A stretch of DNA of 64,000 nt from Proteromonas lacertae (GCA_002245135.1 NGBS01000877.1:182726-246725); one strand, 5' to 3'; numbered from the stretch's first letter, positions 44,873 through 56,768 are shown. Program-made: numbers and translations. Notes: a model not told the origin generated them from the sequence alone.

Positions 44873-45770
44873 TTATTTATAAGATTGAGTAATGGACCAT
44901 GTAGAACTTAAATGAGGAGGATTTTGCATTAGTATCCTTTGATTTTCAAAAGAAAACATACTTTCTCTCTATTGCATAAAATAATATATTTATATCATAC
45001 GTTGTTCAATGTTGATGATGTTAAAATAGGTTCAAATTTAGGAAGTGACTATTTAAGTGAAATAGAAGGATAAACATACATTATTATTTGCATCCATTGA
45101 ATGTAATCTGTAATATATATCCGATTGTAAAACTTTCAATTTCCAATAAGCTGCTTCATTATATAGTTGTTTTAAAGTTTCTCTTTTGTGTGGTAAATCT
45201 TTATTTCTTAAATAGTTTAGTAAGTATCTAAATATCCACCAATCTCCTCTTACATAATATGAACCATCTGATTCTTTGGTAAAATGAACTGGATTATCTT
45301 CACACAATGTAGCTAGTAAGCTGTCTGGTTCTTGTTGTAATACTGACGATGATGTTTGAAATATTTGACCTCCAACGTTAATGGTTATAATCTTTTGAGG
45401 ATTTATTGATTTTATTCTGTCAATATACCATTTACTTGATTTAGCATCTTCTAGTCTTTTTCTTTCATTCTCTAATTCCATATTCTTTAATTCTAATTGA
45501 TGTCTTTGAAATTTTAATGTTTGATATTTCTTCTTCAACTAATTCAAAATAGATAAATGAATAAATACTTCCTTTTTCTTATTGAGTAGAATTAATCTTC
45601 TTTGTGCTAATTGTGCTTGTTCAGCCCTATAGAAATTCTATGAATACATAAGAATACTGTATTGAATAATAAAGTTGATCCATAATTTGTTTACTTTGGT
45701 AAGATGTATTATTTAATGTCTGTGAAACCATTCTTTGATTATTTGGGTAATAATTAGTTGAGTTATACAT
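44873..45770 (-). CDS. KCTD-type BTB/T1-domain protein
   Basis: Five exons encode about 230 residues. An Asn/Tyr-rich start (MYNSTNYYPNNQRMVSQ) and a coiled coil (QAEQAQLAQRRLILLNKKKE then YQTLKFQRHQLELKNMELEN) precede the T1/BTB domain: ITINVGGQIFQTSSSVLQQE, DSLLATLCED, SYYVRGDWWIFRYLLNYLRN, LYNEAAYWKL. KCTD proteins commonly bring substrates to Cullin-3 ubiquitin ligases or bind G-protein subunits. The coiled coil before the BTB is like Shaker T1-coil proteins and the KCTD1/15 group. The C-terminus is short and disordered (SLPKFEPILTSSTLNN, HLSSTWSITQSYK). The gene is head to head with the next gene 67 bp away. Confidence 0.9.
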
Positions 45771-45837
45771 CACAATTTCAAAATCAGTTTAAATTTCATC
45801 AAATAAGTTTGATTATTGAATTGACAAAATAACATCT
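45771..45837. promoter_or_regulatory. 67-bp divergent promoter gap
   Basis: Between the ATG of the KCTD gene (minus) and the ATG of a two-helix membrane protein (plus). It is AT-rich with TTTCATC and TTGATTATTGAATTGAC patches; both promoters must be here. Confidence 0.5.
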
Positions 45838-46423
45838 ATGGAGCGTCCAAATATACATATAGAAACAGGAGATAATATATCTCCGAGGACTCCAAAGAAT
45901 AGAAATATAAAAACACCTTCAGGCAATCTTGAAGTTTGGCCTGAGTGGTTGGTCGAAGAGTTAGAAGAGCATTTAAGTATATCTAATATCTATTTAATCT
46001 ATAGAATCACCTGTAAGACAACAATTCATAGAACGAACAATTTCTCAGACAGAAAAAGAATTACGCAATTTAGAAAATAAATTATCACCTCACGATGATT
46101 CGACTGAACAAATAGAAACTAAAACACCAATTTCACCACCAAAAGTTGAAAATATACAAAATGTGGAACAACCTATAGTAACAAAGCAAGAAGTATCTTT
46201 ATTTGGACCTCATCCCATATTTGGTTTGGGTTTGATTGGTTTGATATGGGGATTTATAGTTCAAGTCGTTTTAAAATTACTTCATTTCCCTGTCTTTCAA
46301 CATCAGTTGTTTTGTATTGGTATAGTTATTATTCCGTCATTAATTATTTGGTTTATAATCCTACAAATGGATAATATGTTGTATAAATCAATAATTAATA
46401 CAAAAGTCAATAATGTAGATTAG
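45838..46423 (+). CDS. Two-helix membrane protein, hypothetical
   Basis: Two exons joined across a 28-nt intron (GTATATCT...CTATAG at about 45,977-46,004) give about 185 residues. The N-terminal 110 residues are hydrophilic, with IETGDNISPRTPKN, SGNLEVWPEWLVEELEEHL and SPVRQQFIERTISQTEKELRN, i.e. a short amphipathic helix and a coiled segment with several SP/TP sites. Two adjacent helices follow (IFGLGLIGLIWGFIVQVV and QLFCIGIVIIPSLIIWFIIL), with little loop between them, like a hairpin membrane anchor. No family was recognised. A role in shaping or tethering ER or vesicle membrane is possible from the hairpin alone. Confidence 0.65.
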
Positions 46424-46581
46424 TCTTCTAAAAATCACTTATATTAATCCTTTTATTTTCTTTTGTTTATTTTTTTTACTGTATTAATTAATCTAAGAAA
46501 CAATAATCAAATTTAATAAAATCTTACTGATTATGAAAACCTATCATAAAATAAAACAATTAATTCGATAATTTAACAAAC

Positions 46582-49548
46582 CTAAAAATATTTACGAGCA
46601 TCTCCTTTCTCTTTTAAACTCAACAATACATCAAACAAAGTTTCCCCACAATTAGATCTTCTTATATCCAAAGCAGATATTTTATCAACTCCTTTTGGTC
46701 TTCGTATTAAATCTAATAATTGATATAATAAATTCTCAGGAGTACCCCAATTCGTTAATTCTTGAAATGACATTTGTCTTTGTTTACATTGTAAGAAATA
46801 TAACATATCATCTGCTCCAATATAACCATCTATATCATAATCCAAACATCTAAACCAATATTCAATACTTGAATCAGACATTCTGTCTTTTTCAAAGAAA
46901 TAAAACCATACAAAATCTAAATAATTCATTGTATTCTTTACTGTTGATGATAATTTCCTCGCTTTACCACTTAACACTTGTTCTAAACAAGCATTGGTTA
47001 ATGAATATTTAGATGAACTTTTAAAATCATAAATATTAATTAAACCATCTCTATTACCATCGATTGATATAAAATCTGAATAAATATTCATTATATAATC
47101 CGAACTGAATATTTGGACTCTATTTACGTTACTAGTCAAAGCAATAAAGAATGCTTCAATTAAATTGGAGGATTTTAAATCACTTAATGATAATTCATTA
47201 TACTTTTGTTTACTAACTGTATAGAAAATTGCTATTGTTACTGTATCAATATATATTTTATGCAGATTTGAATCTCTTCTAATTTTATCCAAGTCATTTT
47301 GTGATAAGAATATCTGTAACAATGGTTTTAATTCATCTTTACCAATTGATGTTTTTTCATTTACATTTAATAAATTCCAATATTTTAATGTTGTATCACA
47401 GTATAATACTTTATTTTGATAATAATCCATAAATACATTCAGAGTTAATTGAGTGTTTTTATCTTTACATATTCTATTATACAGCAGCATTGATAAAGGT
47501 GCTGGAAATCCACAAATCTATGAACAAATAGAATTAAATAAATATATATATATATATATACATCATTTGTCAACATTGATAATTCATTAATATTATCTTT
47601 GCTAATTATTCCATAACATGACTTAAATATATTATTAATCTTCAACAGTGTTTGACTAGGAGCAGATTGAGATGGATTTCTAAATGATTTTTTAAACAAA
47701 ACAGTTGGTAAATAATGATGTTCAGTTGCTTCTTTTAATAAAGAAGTTGTCCTAGCTTTCTCTTCTTCATACATCGTATTAAGTGTTTGTAACTTTTGTA
47801 CTGATGTTGTTAATTGTAAAACTCTCTTTTTATCATTTGCTTCTAATTGTTGTATTCTTTTTTGTAATTCTTGTTTCTCTTCTTTTAATTTCTTCATTTC
47901 TGTTTGTAATTGTAATACCTTTTCACTATCCACATTGTTTTGTGTTGAAGTATTATTATTACTATTTTTTGATAAACATGAACTTATTCCTAATTGATAT
48001 AAAAATGAATTTACTTCTTCTAAATCACTTACTAAATATACTGGTTTTCTTGAAATACCAGCAGGTAATAGAGCTTTATCTTTATTTAAGTTAACATCTA
48101 ATGCTAATTGTTTAATACAATACAAATAATGTCTTGTATTTTTATATACATCTTTAACTGGAATCATTGTTAATACACCATGATAATATATCTTCCTATT
48201 ATATTGGTATAATAAAGTAGTTAATGTTATTTGTGAACCTGTTAATTTCGCTTCTTTTAAGTCTTTAATATCTTCATCTGGTGTCGCTGATCCAAATATA
48301 ACTGATATATCTTTATTCAATATGGATGGTAATGGCCATTGTGTTATTTTACAGAAATTGGGAGTTACATGGATGATCTTTTCATTATTAATTCCCTATT
48401 GATAATAGAACTGCAAATATATATATACTTTATAATCAGTTACAATATAATAAAATTCTGGTATAAATTGAATCATTGCATGTAATGGATCAATTTCACT
48501 TGTTCCAGTAACTTTAGTGATTGGATCTGATTGCATTAGTTTAGCAGATGATTGTGTTTGAGGTTGGCTACTGGATCTTTCAACGGAAACAATATTATCA
48601 TCATAATCATCACCATCTTTACTGATTCTAGCTCGAATATAGGCTTGAAGTCTTTGCCTTTGTAAATAGTTTTCTATTGCTTGTGTTATATCTGCTGCAT
48701 TTACTGGTTTGTGACTATCAATAAAGCATAATATATATTTTTTTATAAATACAGAATATCTGCAATTCCTAATTTTTGAGCTTCTTCTATTTCTGCACTA
48801 TCCGCATCTACTAATGCTGTGAATATAAACACTGGAAGTGACTTCAACTCAGGGTGACTTCTAATCGATTTCAAAACATCCACTCCATTCTTGCCTGGCA
48901 TTAATAAATCTAAAATAACAGCATCATACTATTTATATTTTAATTAAATTTTGCATATATATACTGTATTACTAATTATATTATTCAATGCTTCCACTCC
49001 GCTATGAGCTAAGGTTGGTATATATCCCTTACTTGATAATATTCTACTTAATATCTTCAGATTGATATCTTCATCATCAACACACAGTATATTCCTTAAT
49101 GTTCTTGTATCTGGGGAAATATAGAGTTTTGTTTTTGTTACTTCTTTTTCTAGCACTTCATTGACTTGTTTTACCACTTGAGTTCTGATTAAAGGTTTTG
49201 TTATGTATCCATGAGCTCCTAATTCGATACTCGTCACAACATCCTTTTCATCGTCCTAGATAAAAAATATATTATATGGCATACTTGTGCAGAAATCATG
49301 ATAATAATCATATCGTCCAGCCTTGGATCTAGCTTAACTTTCTTTAAAACCTGAAATCCATCCATCTTAGGCATATTTATATCTAATATCATTAATGCTG
49401 GTATATTAAATTTTAAATATTCGAGGGCTTTCTCACCTGAATCAACTAGATTTAGATTGTAGCTATTTTTAAGGAATCTATCCAATGTAGTTCTAATGAT
49501 TAAATCATCATCTACCACTAGTATCGTTTTCTTTTCATCAGTTTGCAT
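46582..49548 (-). CDS. REC-REC-PAS-coiled-coil-PP2A B'' fusion
   Basis: One spliced gene, about 925 residues. REC1 (about 8-122): acidic pocket VVDDD, phospho-acceptor Asp56 in LMILDINMP, Ser86, Lys108 in ITKPL. REC2 (about 141-255): CVDDED, Asp191 in VILDLLMPG, Thr221, Lys245 in HKPV. Both receivers keep all key residues. A PAS domain (HVTPNFCKITQWPLPSI, SVIFGSATPDEDI, YYHGVLTMIPVKDV) follows, then a coiled coil (LQLQTEMKKLKEEKQELQKR), then a PP2A B'' regulatory subunit: FVWFYFFEKDRMSDSSIEYWFR, CLDYDIDGYIGADDMLYFL (EF-hand) and LLDLIRRPKGVDKISALDIRR. Introns (about 30, 36, 38, 33, 44 nt) all keep frame, and no stop lies between modules. B'' subunits bind PP2A A/C and calcium. The expected logic is phosphorelay plus ligand control over PP2A targeting. 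No histidine kinase lies nearby. Confidence 0.9.
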
Positions 49549-49784
49549 AATAAAATCGATTATAAAATTTCAAAATGGTACAAACCAATCAAATCTTTTT
49601 ATCAGTGTATCTTATTCATGCTGGTCATATATGTGGATTAGACACATAGAAAATATTACAAACTACGTAAATTATGTACATGAGCATAATATCATAAAAA
49701 TACCCATCATTTGTTTTTATAATTTTGATTGAAATACAAATTAAAATGAGAGTGTCTTATAAATAAAATTATATCATATTTTCC

Positions 49785-52431
49785 CTATTTATTCTTCTCA
49801 ATATAGTATTCAAGCGACACTTTACTTCTATCTTGTAAATAGCCTGCCATTAGAATATTCTCTTCCTCTAATTCATCAACCCATTTCTATAAGCATATAT
49901 AATAACATAATAATATATACCTCTTTAACTACTGGACATTCCTTAACATAGTTGCAAGGGTAACTGCCTACTCTTCCTTTCAATTCACCTTCCTTCCAAT
50001 CCAGTGTAGACTCAGGTGGACTTAATACTTTTATTCTATCACCTTTACGGAAAGGTAATTCATCTTCTTTCTCAGTTTTGAAATCATACATAGCAATAAC
50101 ATACCTATTCTCTTCAAAATGTTCTTCCTTCATAACAAAACCTTTTTCATACTGTTCAATTAAGCTTTGACAATTAATCTCAACATCTTCTTTAGGTTCC
50201 CAACTAGCACCATTCAAATCACAATTCTTCCAGAATACTCTATATTGAACAATACCATCATTAGATAAAAACCTTTTACCAATAATTCTATCAACAGTAT
50301 AAGGTAAATTTCTTTTCACAGCCAATTCTTTATTCTCAATATTAACATCTGGTGTTGATAATGGTGTAGTAGTTAATAATGATGGTTGAATTGGAGTAAC
50401 AGGAGCAGATACAGATGAAGATAATGACGTTCTATCTGATATTCTATCAGGTTTTATTATTATTTCTTTTTTAATTACTGTCTTATCTCTACATAAAGGA
50501 CAAATGAAAGAATCATTATAATCACTTTCAGTCAAATCAAAGCAACTAAGATGAATATAACCATGACAATGATCTCTAGTCAAATTAGAATGACAAACAA
50601 CCATCCCAGTTCTGTTGTAATTCAAGCACTTACAATATCTCTTTAATATTCCATGTTTTGGATAATTCAATTTGAACTGTGATTCACTTCCACCACCTCC
50701 ATAATTATTCTCATCTTCACTATCACCTGTTTCATCATCTCTTTCAAGATAATTCCATTTTAATTCACATAATTTATTATACTATTAATAACAAACAATA
50801 ATATTATATATATAATTATATACAATATTATTAATATAGAAATCTTTCATTGTTTCACCTACTTTTCTGTATATTTCAAGTCCTTTATAACTGTGATATT
50901 TTATACAGTTATTCCACACTCTCATTACATCATCATGAAAATCAGCATATTGGAAATATATTTTATTCTTTACATTATTCTCTATGGTACGTATATCCAT
51001 AGGTTTCTTTATAATCTCAAAATAATCAGGAACATTATCATTTATTGGATTTACTGGTTGTAAAAATATCGCTGATTTCTTATACATTTTGATTGTATTT
51101 ATTACAGATTTTAAGACACTGTCAAATATTAACGATTGTCTATTTACCATATCAGGACTCCATACTGGTGGAACTTCATTATCATCATCATCGTCATATT
51201 CAATTGGGTTTGTTATAATTGGTAATTTCGTATGGGAAGATGAAGAAGATTTTGTTGGTTTTTTCATATTCTAATTATTATTATAACAAAATTATAAGTA
51301 TATAAAAATACAGCTTCAAAATAGAAATACATCATTATATCTTGTTGTTTAATAATTGCTAAAAACTTCTCTATACTATCAGTATATTTCTCAATATTAA
51401 TAGGCGGTAATAAAAACCCATATATGATAATAACGAATGTTCTTCACATTGACAACATAACCAATGTTCTGTATTTGTATAAGTTAATATTCCACGACAT
51501 TTACTGTGAAATGGAGCAAAACAATTACTACATCTGTGAAATTCTTTACCTTCCTTTTTCTCTTTATTACATACAACACATTTATTCATCATTTTGAAAT
51601 CTTGTGCACAATAAGGACAAACATATTGACTTTTACTACTTGCACATTTTGAACAACATTGTTTATAACAGAATAAACACCAATTTGGATGGTTTTGAAC
51701 TGGTTGATTGCAGATAAAACATTCTGTATCATAATATACACTTGGATAATCGTATTGCATTCTTTTGTACTTCTTTAAGGCAGTTATTTTGAATTTTAAT
51801 GTATTTGATTTTTTAGCTGTGATATATGCTTTTATACTAGGATCAACGTTTTTTATTGATTTGTCGATATAAATCAATGAATTTTCTTGGTTTTTCTGAG
51901 TTCCCCAATAATAATATGCATATTTATCTTTTTCATTTACATAAGATACTGGGTAGGAATTTTTTAGACATTCTTGAATCTTTTCATCAGTTCTTACTCT
52001 ATGTTCACACATTAACCATAATACATTGATTTTATCAAGTAATGTTAATTGATCAAATGAATGGAATTTGAATCGAATGGGTATTCTCTTCTCAGCAAAA
52101 TAATCTTTTAATGACACAATGAAATCAGCTGGGGGTTGAGTAATCCATTCCCTATTTGTGATTTTTTTAATTAGACTTATTATTGAATCTTTCTATTAAA
52201 TATAAACGTAAAAAGTTATACAATTTCTTTAGTTTTGGTATTTACACAATTATTCAATGTTTCTTTCAGTTTCTATAATTATAATAAATATATTATACAT
52301 CTTTATTTAAAAGAATAGTATTACATCCTAAAATACTGTTACATGAACTAATTAAATAGCATTTTACAATTATACTATATGAAGTACAGGACAGCAGCAT
52401 GCTTCCATGTGCATTCAGCATTCATGTCCAT
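49785..52431 (-). CDS. Chromatin reader: DDT-like, PHD, bromo, PHD, chromo and SH3
   Basis: Eight or so exons, about 795 residues. The start MDMNAECTWKHAAVLY leads into a helical DDT/WHIM-like region (KDSIISLIKKITNREW, FHSFDQLTLLDKINVLW). Zinc fingers follow: CFICNQPV..CLFCYKQCCSKC..YVCPYC, then a PHD CVVCNKEK..HRCSNCFAPFHSKC..WLCCQC. A bromodomain covers FLQPVNPINDNVPDYFEIIKKPMDI..DDVMRVWNNCIKYH (Asn of the acetyl-lysine pocket present). A second PHD-like finger (YCKCLNYNRTGMVVCHS..HGYIHLSC..FICPLCR), a chromodomain (YTVDRIIGKRF..QYRVFWKNC..SWEPKED) and an SH3 domain (VIAMYDFKTEKEDELPFRKGDRI) follow. Bromo, PHD and chromo together read histone acetyl and methyl marks; an SH3 in such a protein is unusual. 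The junction between the first PHD and bromodomain needs an intron of 47 or 59 nt at about 51,365-51,415, the least certain splice. Confidence 0.87.
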
Positions 52432-52503
52432 AGAAAAATAATGATTTAGTTAACAGGCTTGATTGAAGTTTGAGTTTCAAAATTTTTATTCTTTGTTTAT
52501 AAC
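52432..52503. promoter_or_regulatory. 72-bp divergent promoter gap
   Basis: Gap between the chromatin-reader ATG (52429-52431) and the RCC1 gene ATG (52504-52506). It contains AATGATTTAGTTAACAGG and TTTATTCTTTG patches; it must serve both directions. Confidence 0.5.
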
Positions 52504-54716
52504 ATGTCTGAAGTGGCAAAAGTATGGATGTGGGTAGGTATCTACTCAGAAAAGAAAGATGTATAATAAAATATATCTATATCCTAGTTGGTCTTCGGAA
52601 TTAACTATAAATCGTTTTATGTGACAATATATAAAGAAGAGAGTGTTGTATATTTATAAGTCTGATGTACATTAGGTTGATACATTTGCTTTCAAAAATA
52701 TACTAAGAGCTGTTCCGAATTATTATGATAAGAGTAAATTCTCAATATATTTTCTTGAGTATATTCATCATTACTAAATTAATAGTGGTCAACCAAAAGT
52801 AGAATATAGCACAGCTTCTGTGTATGAAACACAGCTATTATGCAAACATTTGAATGATATATCCAATGGTAATATCGATTATACAGATCATTATCTTAAT
52901 CCAGAAAGAAATGAAGCAATGTATCACTGTGAATTAGAAAAGAGATTCAGTAATGAAAGAATCAAATTTTGTGTTGATGGGTTTAGAATACAAATATTAA
53001 AACTAACAAGAGCAGCTACTGGTATAAATATATTAATTATTATAAAATAGAATATATACCAATTATAGTCATTCCATTATATGATAGTCGAGTTATTTTA
53101 ACATCAGAAACTTCAATACAAATCACAACTTATAAAGACTATCACATTCTATTTGATGATTATGAAAAGTTAGAAGAATGTAAAATATGTATTGATAATG
53201 GAAGAAGAATAGCACAAGATCTCTCCAATCTAACACTATCAGTATCATATCTTATATTTATTCAAATAGGAAGGATTTACAGTATGGAAACCAGATATAA
53301 AACAAGTCAAACCAAGACCAGTTAAAGAAACAGTTAAAGAAGATATTGATTTCCACAAATGCAAAATTACACTATACAGCTGGGGTGATAATAGATTTGG
53401 TCAATTAGGCTGTCCAGGTCAAGGTATATCAGACTATAGTCCATTTCCAGTGGAAGTTCCTTATATTACATCAATTGTTAATATTAATTGTGGTTGTAAT
53501 CATGCTGCTATTGTTAATAATGATGGTAAAGTATATATTTGGGGTGATAATACATATGGACAGTTAGGAATATTTGATCATGGACCGCAATCAATATCAA
53601 GACCAACAATTGTATATTTTATTTTTTTTTTACTTTTATTTTTATTTTAATATAGATTCCCAATTTACAGAATATTACCTCAATTTGTTGTGGTAAGTCA
53701 CATACATTAGCTCTTACTGATATGGGTACTGTATATAGTTGGGGTTATGGTAAGAATGGAGAATTAGGTTTAGGAGGAATGATATTATGTCCATCACCCA
53801 AATTAATTGAGATAAGAAATCAAACCAAAAATGAACCAGTGAAAATCACTAAATTATCATGTAGTTTTCACACAAGTGCATTTTTAACGAATAATGGTGA
53901 AGTGTATATGTGTGGTAATGGATGGTATGGCCAACTTGGTAATAATTCACAAGATAATGTTTGTAGACCTATTTTACTATCTTTACCTAATAAAATGAAT
54001 AAAGTATCTTGTGGTGAAACATTTACTGCATTTCTAGATATTGCTGGTTATTTATATATTACTGGAAAGATAGGAATTAGTGAAGAACAGTTTAATTCTA
54101 ATACTAAAGATTATTTATATCCAGTTGCATTGAGAATTATTGATGATAAAAGAGTTGAGTTGATTAGTAGTGGTAAAAATCATTTAGTTGTAAGTGCTGG
54201 TGAGAAAGATAATAGTGTAATACTGTCAATGGGAAATGGTAAAGGATTAGGATATAGTAATGAATATAGTGGTGTATATATTATATTATTATTATCAAAT
54301 AGAGTTTAACTTGTATTGCTGCATTAAATGGTGAACATGTGATAGATATTAGTTGTGGTGATGAATTTACTGCAGTTCTATTGGAAGATGGAAGAGTATT
54401 ATCATTTGGTAGTAATGAATATGGTGAATTAGGAATTGGATATACAATTGATTCTATTGGTCCAATTCCAACCAAATTAGTTCCAGATATGAAATATGTG
54501 AAAGTATTATGTGGAAGTCATTTTACTTTGTGTTGTTCTGTTGCTAATGCTGATTTGGATAGTAAGAATGAAAGAAGAGGAAGTGTTGTTTCTGGTAAAA
54601 CAAAAAGTCCAAAAAAGAAGAGAGAAGGTGGTGGTGGTGGAAGAAGAAATACAAAAAGACCAAAGAAAGGATCTAGATCTTCAACTAGAACACTTTCTGT
54701 TGTTTTGCCTTTATAA
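52504..54716 (+). CDS. RCC1-repeat protein with unusual N-terminal region
   Basis: Eight or nine exons encode about 660 residues. The N-terminal 240 residues (VWMWVGIYSEKKD, FKNILRAVPNYYDKSKFSIYFLDG, ILTSETSIQITTYKDYHILF) look like one or two beta-rich PH- or CH-like folds, not confidently named. From about 250 there are RCC1 repeats: LYSWGDNRFGQLG, VYIWGDNTYGQLG, VYSWGYGKNGELGLGG, VYMCGNGWYGQLGNN, VLSFGSNEYGELGIG, forming most of a seven-bladed propeller. The tail is strongly basic (KSPKKKREGGGGGRRNTKRPKK), a likely nuclear or acidic-partner-binding signal. RCC1 proteins act as Ran exchange factors or scaffolds; the loop that contacts Ran cannot be judged here. Introns (27-52 nt) include one with a long T run (about 53,611-53,655). 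Confidence 0.88.
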
Positions 54717-54788
54717 TTAATTCTTTTATTTATTAATAAATTAAAATGAAATAATTTCATACATATATATTTTATTTTATGTTCTTAT

Positions 54789-55941
54789 TTATAATGAGAA
54801 TGATGTTCGATCTCTTTCACAAGCAACACCATAATAACCTGTTAAACATTCGCATTCTCCTGTTTCAGTATTACAATTTCCTTTTCCACCACATTCTTCT
54901 GATTTTAAACTACTACCATTAACTGTATTATTTGCTTTAAAAGTTAACTCCTTTTGATTAGTAGCAGCAGAATTATCTTTAACAGCCATTGTTTTTATAT
55001 TTGGATCAATTGAACGAAATTTAATTGTTATTTTTGAATATTTTGATGGTGTAACAGGTGCTTTACATTCAACTAAAACTGTTTCAATTGACATTCCTGG
55101 TATTACTTTAAGTGCTTGATTTATATTCTCTGCAGTAATTGTATCTGTATTACTACATTCACCATTATTAATACTTTGTGTTTTGAATGTATTTCCATTT
55201 TTATATTCAACTTCAAAATAAAATTCAGATTTTAATACATCATCTAAATCACCAGCAGTAGGACTGTTATTATCAGCTTCATATGTTAATGTTGTATCAC
55301 TATCAATATTAGAATAACCTAATGGACATGTTCTTAAACTACAATCACTTCCACTAAAACCCTCATCACATATACAACTATAAAACTTCTCTAATTCCCA
55401 ACCATTGTATGATCCACCACCATTTCCATTATAGTCTTTATATTTCTCATAATTTGATATACACTTACCATGACCATTACAAGGTAATTTACTGTTTGAT
55501 GCTGTTGGACAACTACGACGTTCACATGCACTTCCTTCAAAACCACCTTGACAAGCACACTCACCTGTTTTTCTATTACATATTCCACTATTTGAACATT
55601 CTGCATAACGATGAAATCTATTTTTAGTTACATAACCAGATAAATCAGGGTTTATTCTATAAGATGTCCATTCAGTTGCGTATTTTACATTAATAGGACT
55701 GCCAGTTCCTCCTTCATGATTGAGATTTCCTAAAGGAAGATCAGCAAAAGCTTCACCATATGGACATATTCCTATATTATTTTTTATTAATAAATTTAAT
55801 ACTTAAACTACAATCATTACCTCCCCATCCCATAAAACAGCTACAAACATCCTTAGTACCACATTTACCATGACCACTACAATAATTTTCACACCCTAAG
55901 GATAATATTATCAGTAGACTAAAAAAAATCCATTTAAACAT
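54789..55941 (-). CDS. Secreted tenascin-like EGF-repeat protein, paralogue
   Basis: Two exons split by a 31-nt intron (55772-55802). About 373 residues: signal peptide MFKWIFFSLLIILSLG, then EGF repeats CENYCSGHGKCGTKDVCSC, CSNSGICNRKTGECACQGGF, CNGHGKC..CICDEGFSGSDC and the C-terminal CGGKGNCNTETGECECLTGY. The central domain contains IDSDTTLTYEADNNSP and KYSKITIKFRSIDPN. Domain order, the RICPYGEAF segment after the first repeat and the intron position (A|GA after SLR) match the protein at 12858-14087, so the two arose by duplication. Protein identity looks low outside the Cys framework, so the duplication is old. No membrane anchor is visible; probably secreted matrix or surface-bound. Confidence 0.88.
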
Positions 55942-56092
55942 GATTTAAAAAAGAAAAAGAAATTGTAAGTTGAAAATATATCCGTTTCAAATATATCAAA
56001 AAAAAAATTCTCATTCATAATCAATATAAAACATCTCAAATGATGTTAAAATAGATAAATAGAACTACATTAAAACAATTAATAAATAATAT

Positions 56093-56768
56093 TCAACTAT
56101 CTAATGGATGTGGACAATTCATGCATTCATAAAACATCTCATCCACACACTTACTTCCCTCTTTTGGATATACAATCTATATCATATTAATCATATTTTA
56201 ATACTTGAGTAGATATTGTAGCAAATTTTCTTATACAACTTTCATTGAAAAATACACCTAGACATTCCCCATACTTAGCAGCTCTTATTTCACTATAATA
56301 TAAGTAATACTATTGTCATTTATACCTACAAGCAAGCATTTTACACTCTGAAAGATCCCAAGACTGTAGAAAGTCATAATAATGTGTTAATTCGTGTATT
56401 ACTATCATTTTTGCCTATTTAAAACATACATATATTCACCTGTATATACATAATCTAAATTTGTAGTTTGTTCTGCACATAATGTAATAGTAGGAGGTGG
56501 ATTCTGAAAATAACCTCTTGATCTATTGTATGGTTCATCTATGATGTATCAAATATCAAGAATACCCATTTCACTGCACAAAGCACATTCAATTGTTACA
56601 GTAGATGGACGAATATTAGATGGCTATTTATAATTTGATAAACTATACAAATTGTTTGCTTTTCTCATCACAAGCATTTATCATCTTTTTCACTGATTCT
56701 ATCTTCCTTAGTTTTTCAATATACCCTTTGCATCTTGTTAATGTTGGATTCTCTTTATTTTTATTCAT
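56093..56768 (-). CDS. ATP23: ATP23-family mitochondrial metalloprotease
   Basis: Six exons encode about 180 residues. The zinc-protease motif HELTHYYD (HExxH) in MIVIHELTHYYD and the following CKMLACSEIRAAKYGEC match ATP23/XRCC6BP1 (HELIHAFD, HLACSEVRAA). The N-terminal TLTRCKGYIEKLRK and the C-terminal SIRKFAT-like (CIRKFATIS) and VDEMFYECMNCPHPLD also fit, including the conserved F-Y-x-C ending. ATP23 matures Atp6 and assists F1Fo-ATP synthase assembly in the intermembrane space in fungi. Introns of 25, 27, 35, 33 and 28 nt all begin GTATA or GTATT and keep frame. The first part diverges (the usual Cys pair is reduced), which is common in protists. The ATG at 56766-56768 is the only sensible start. 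Confidence 0.9.
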
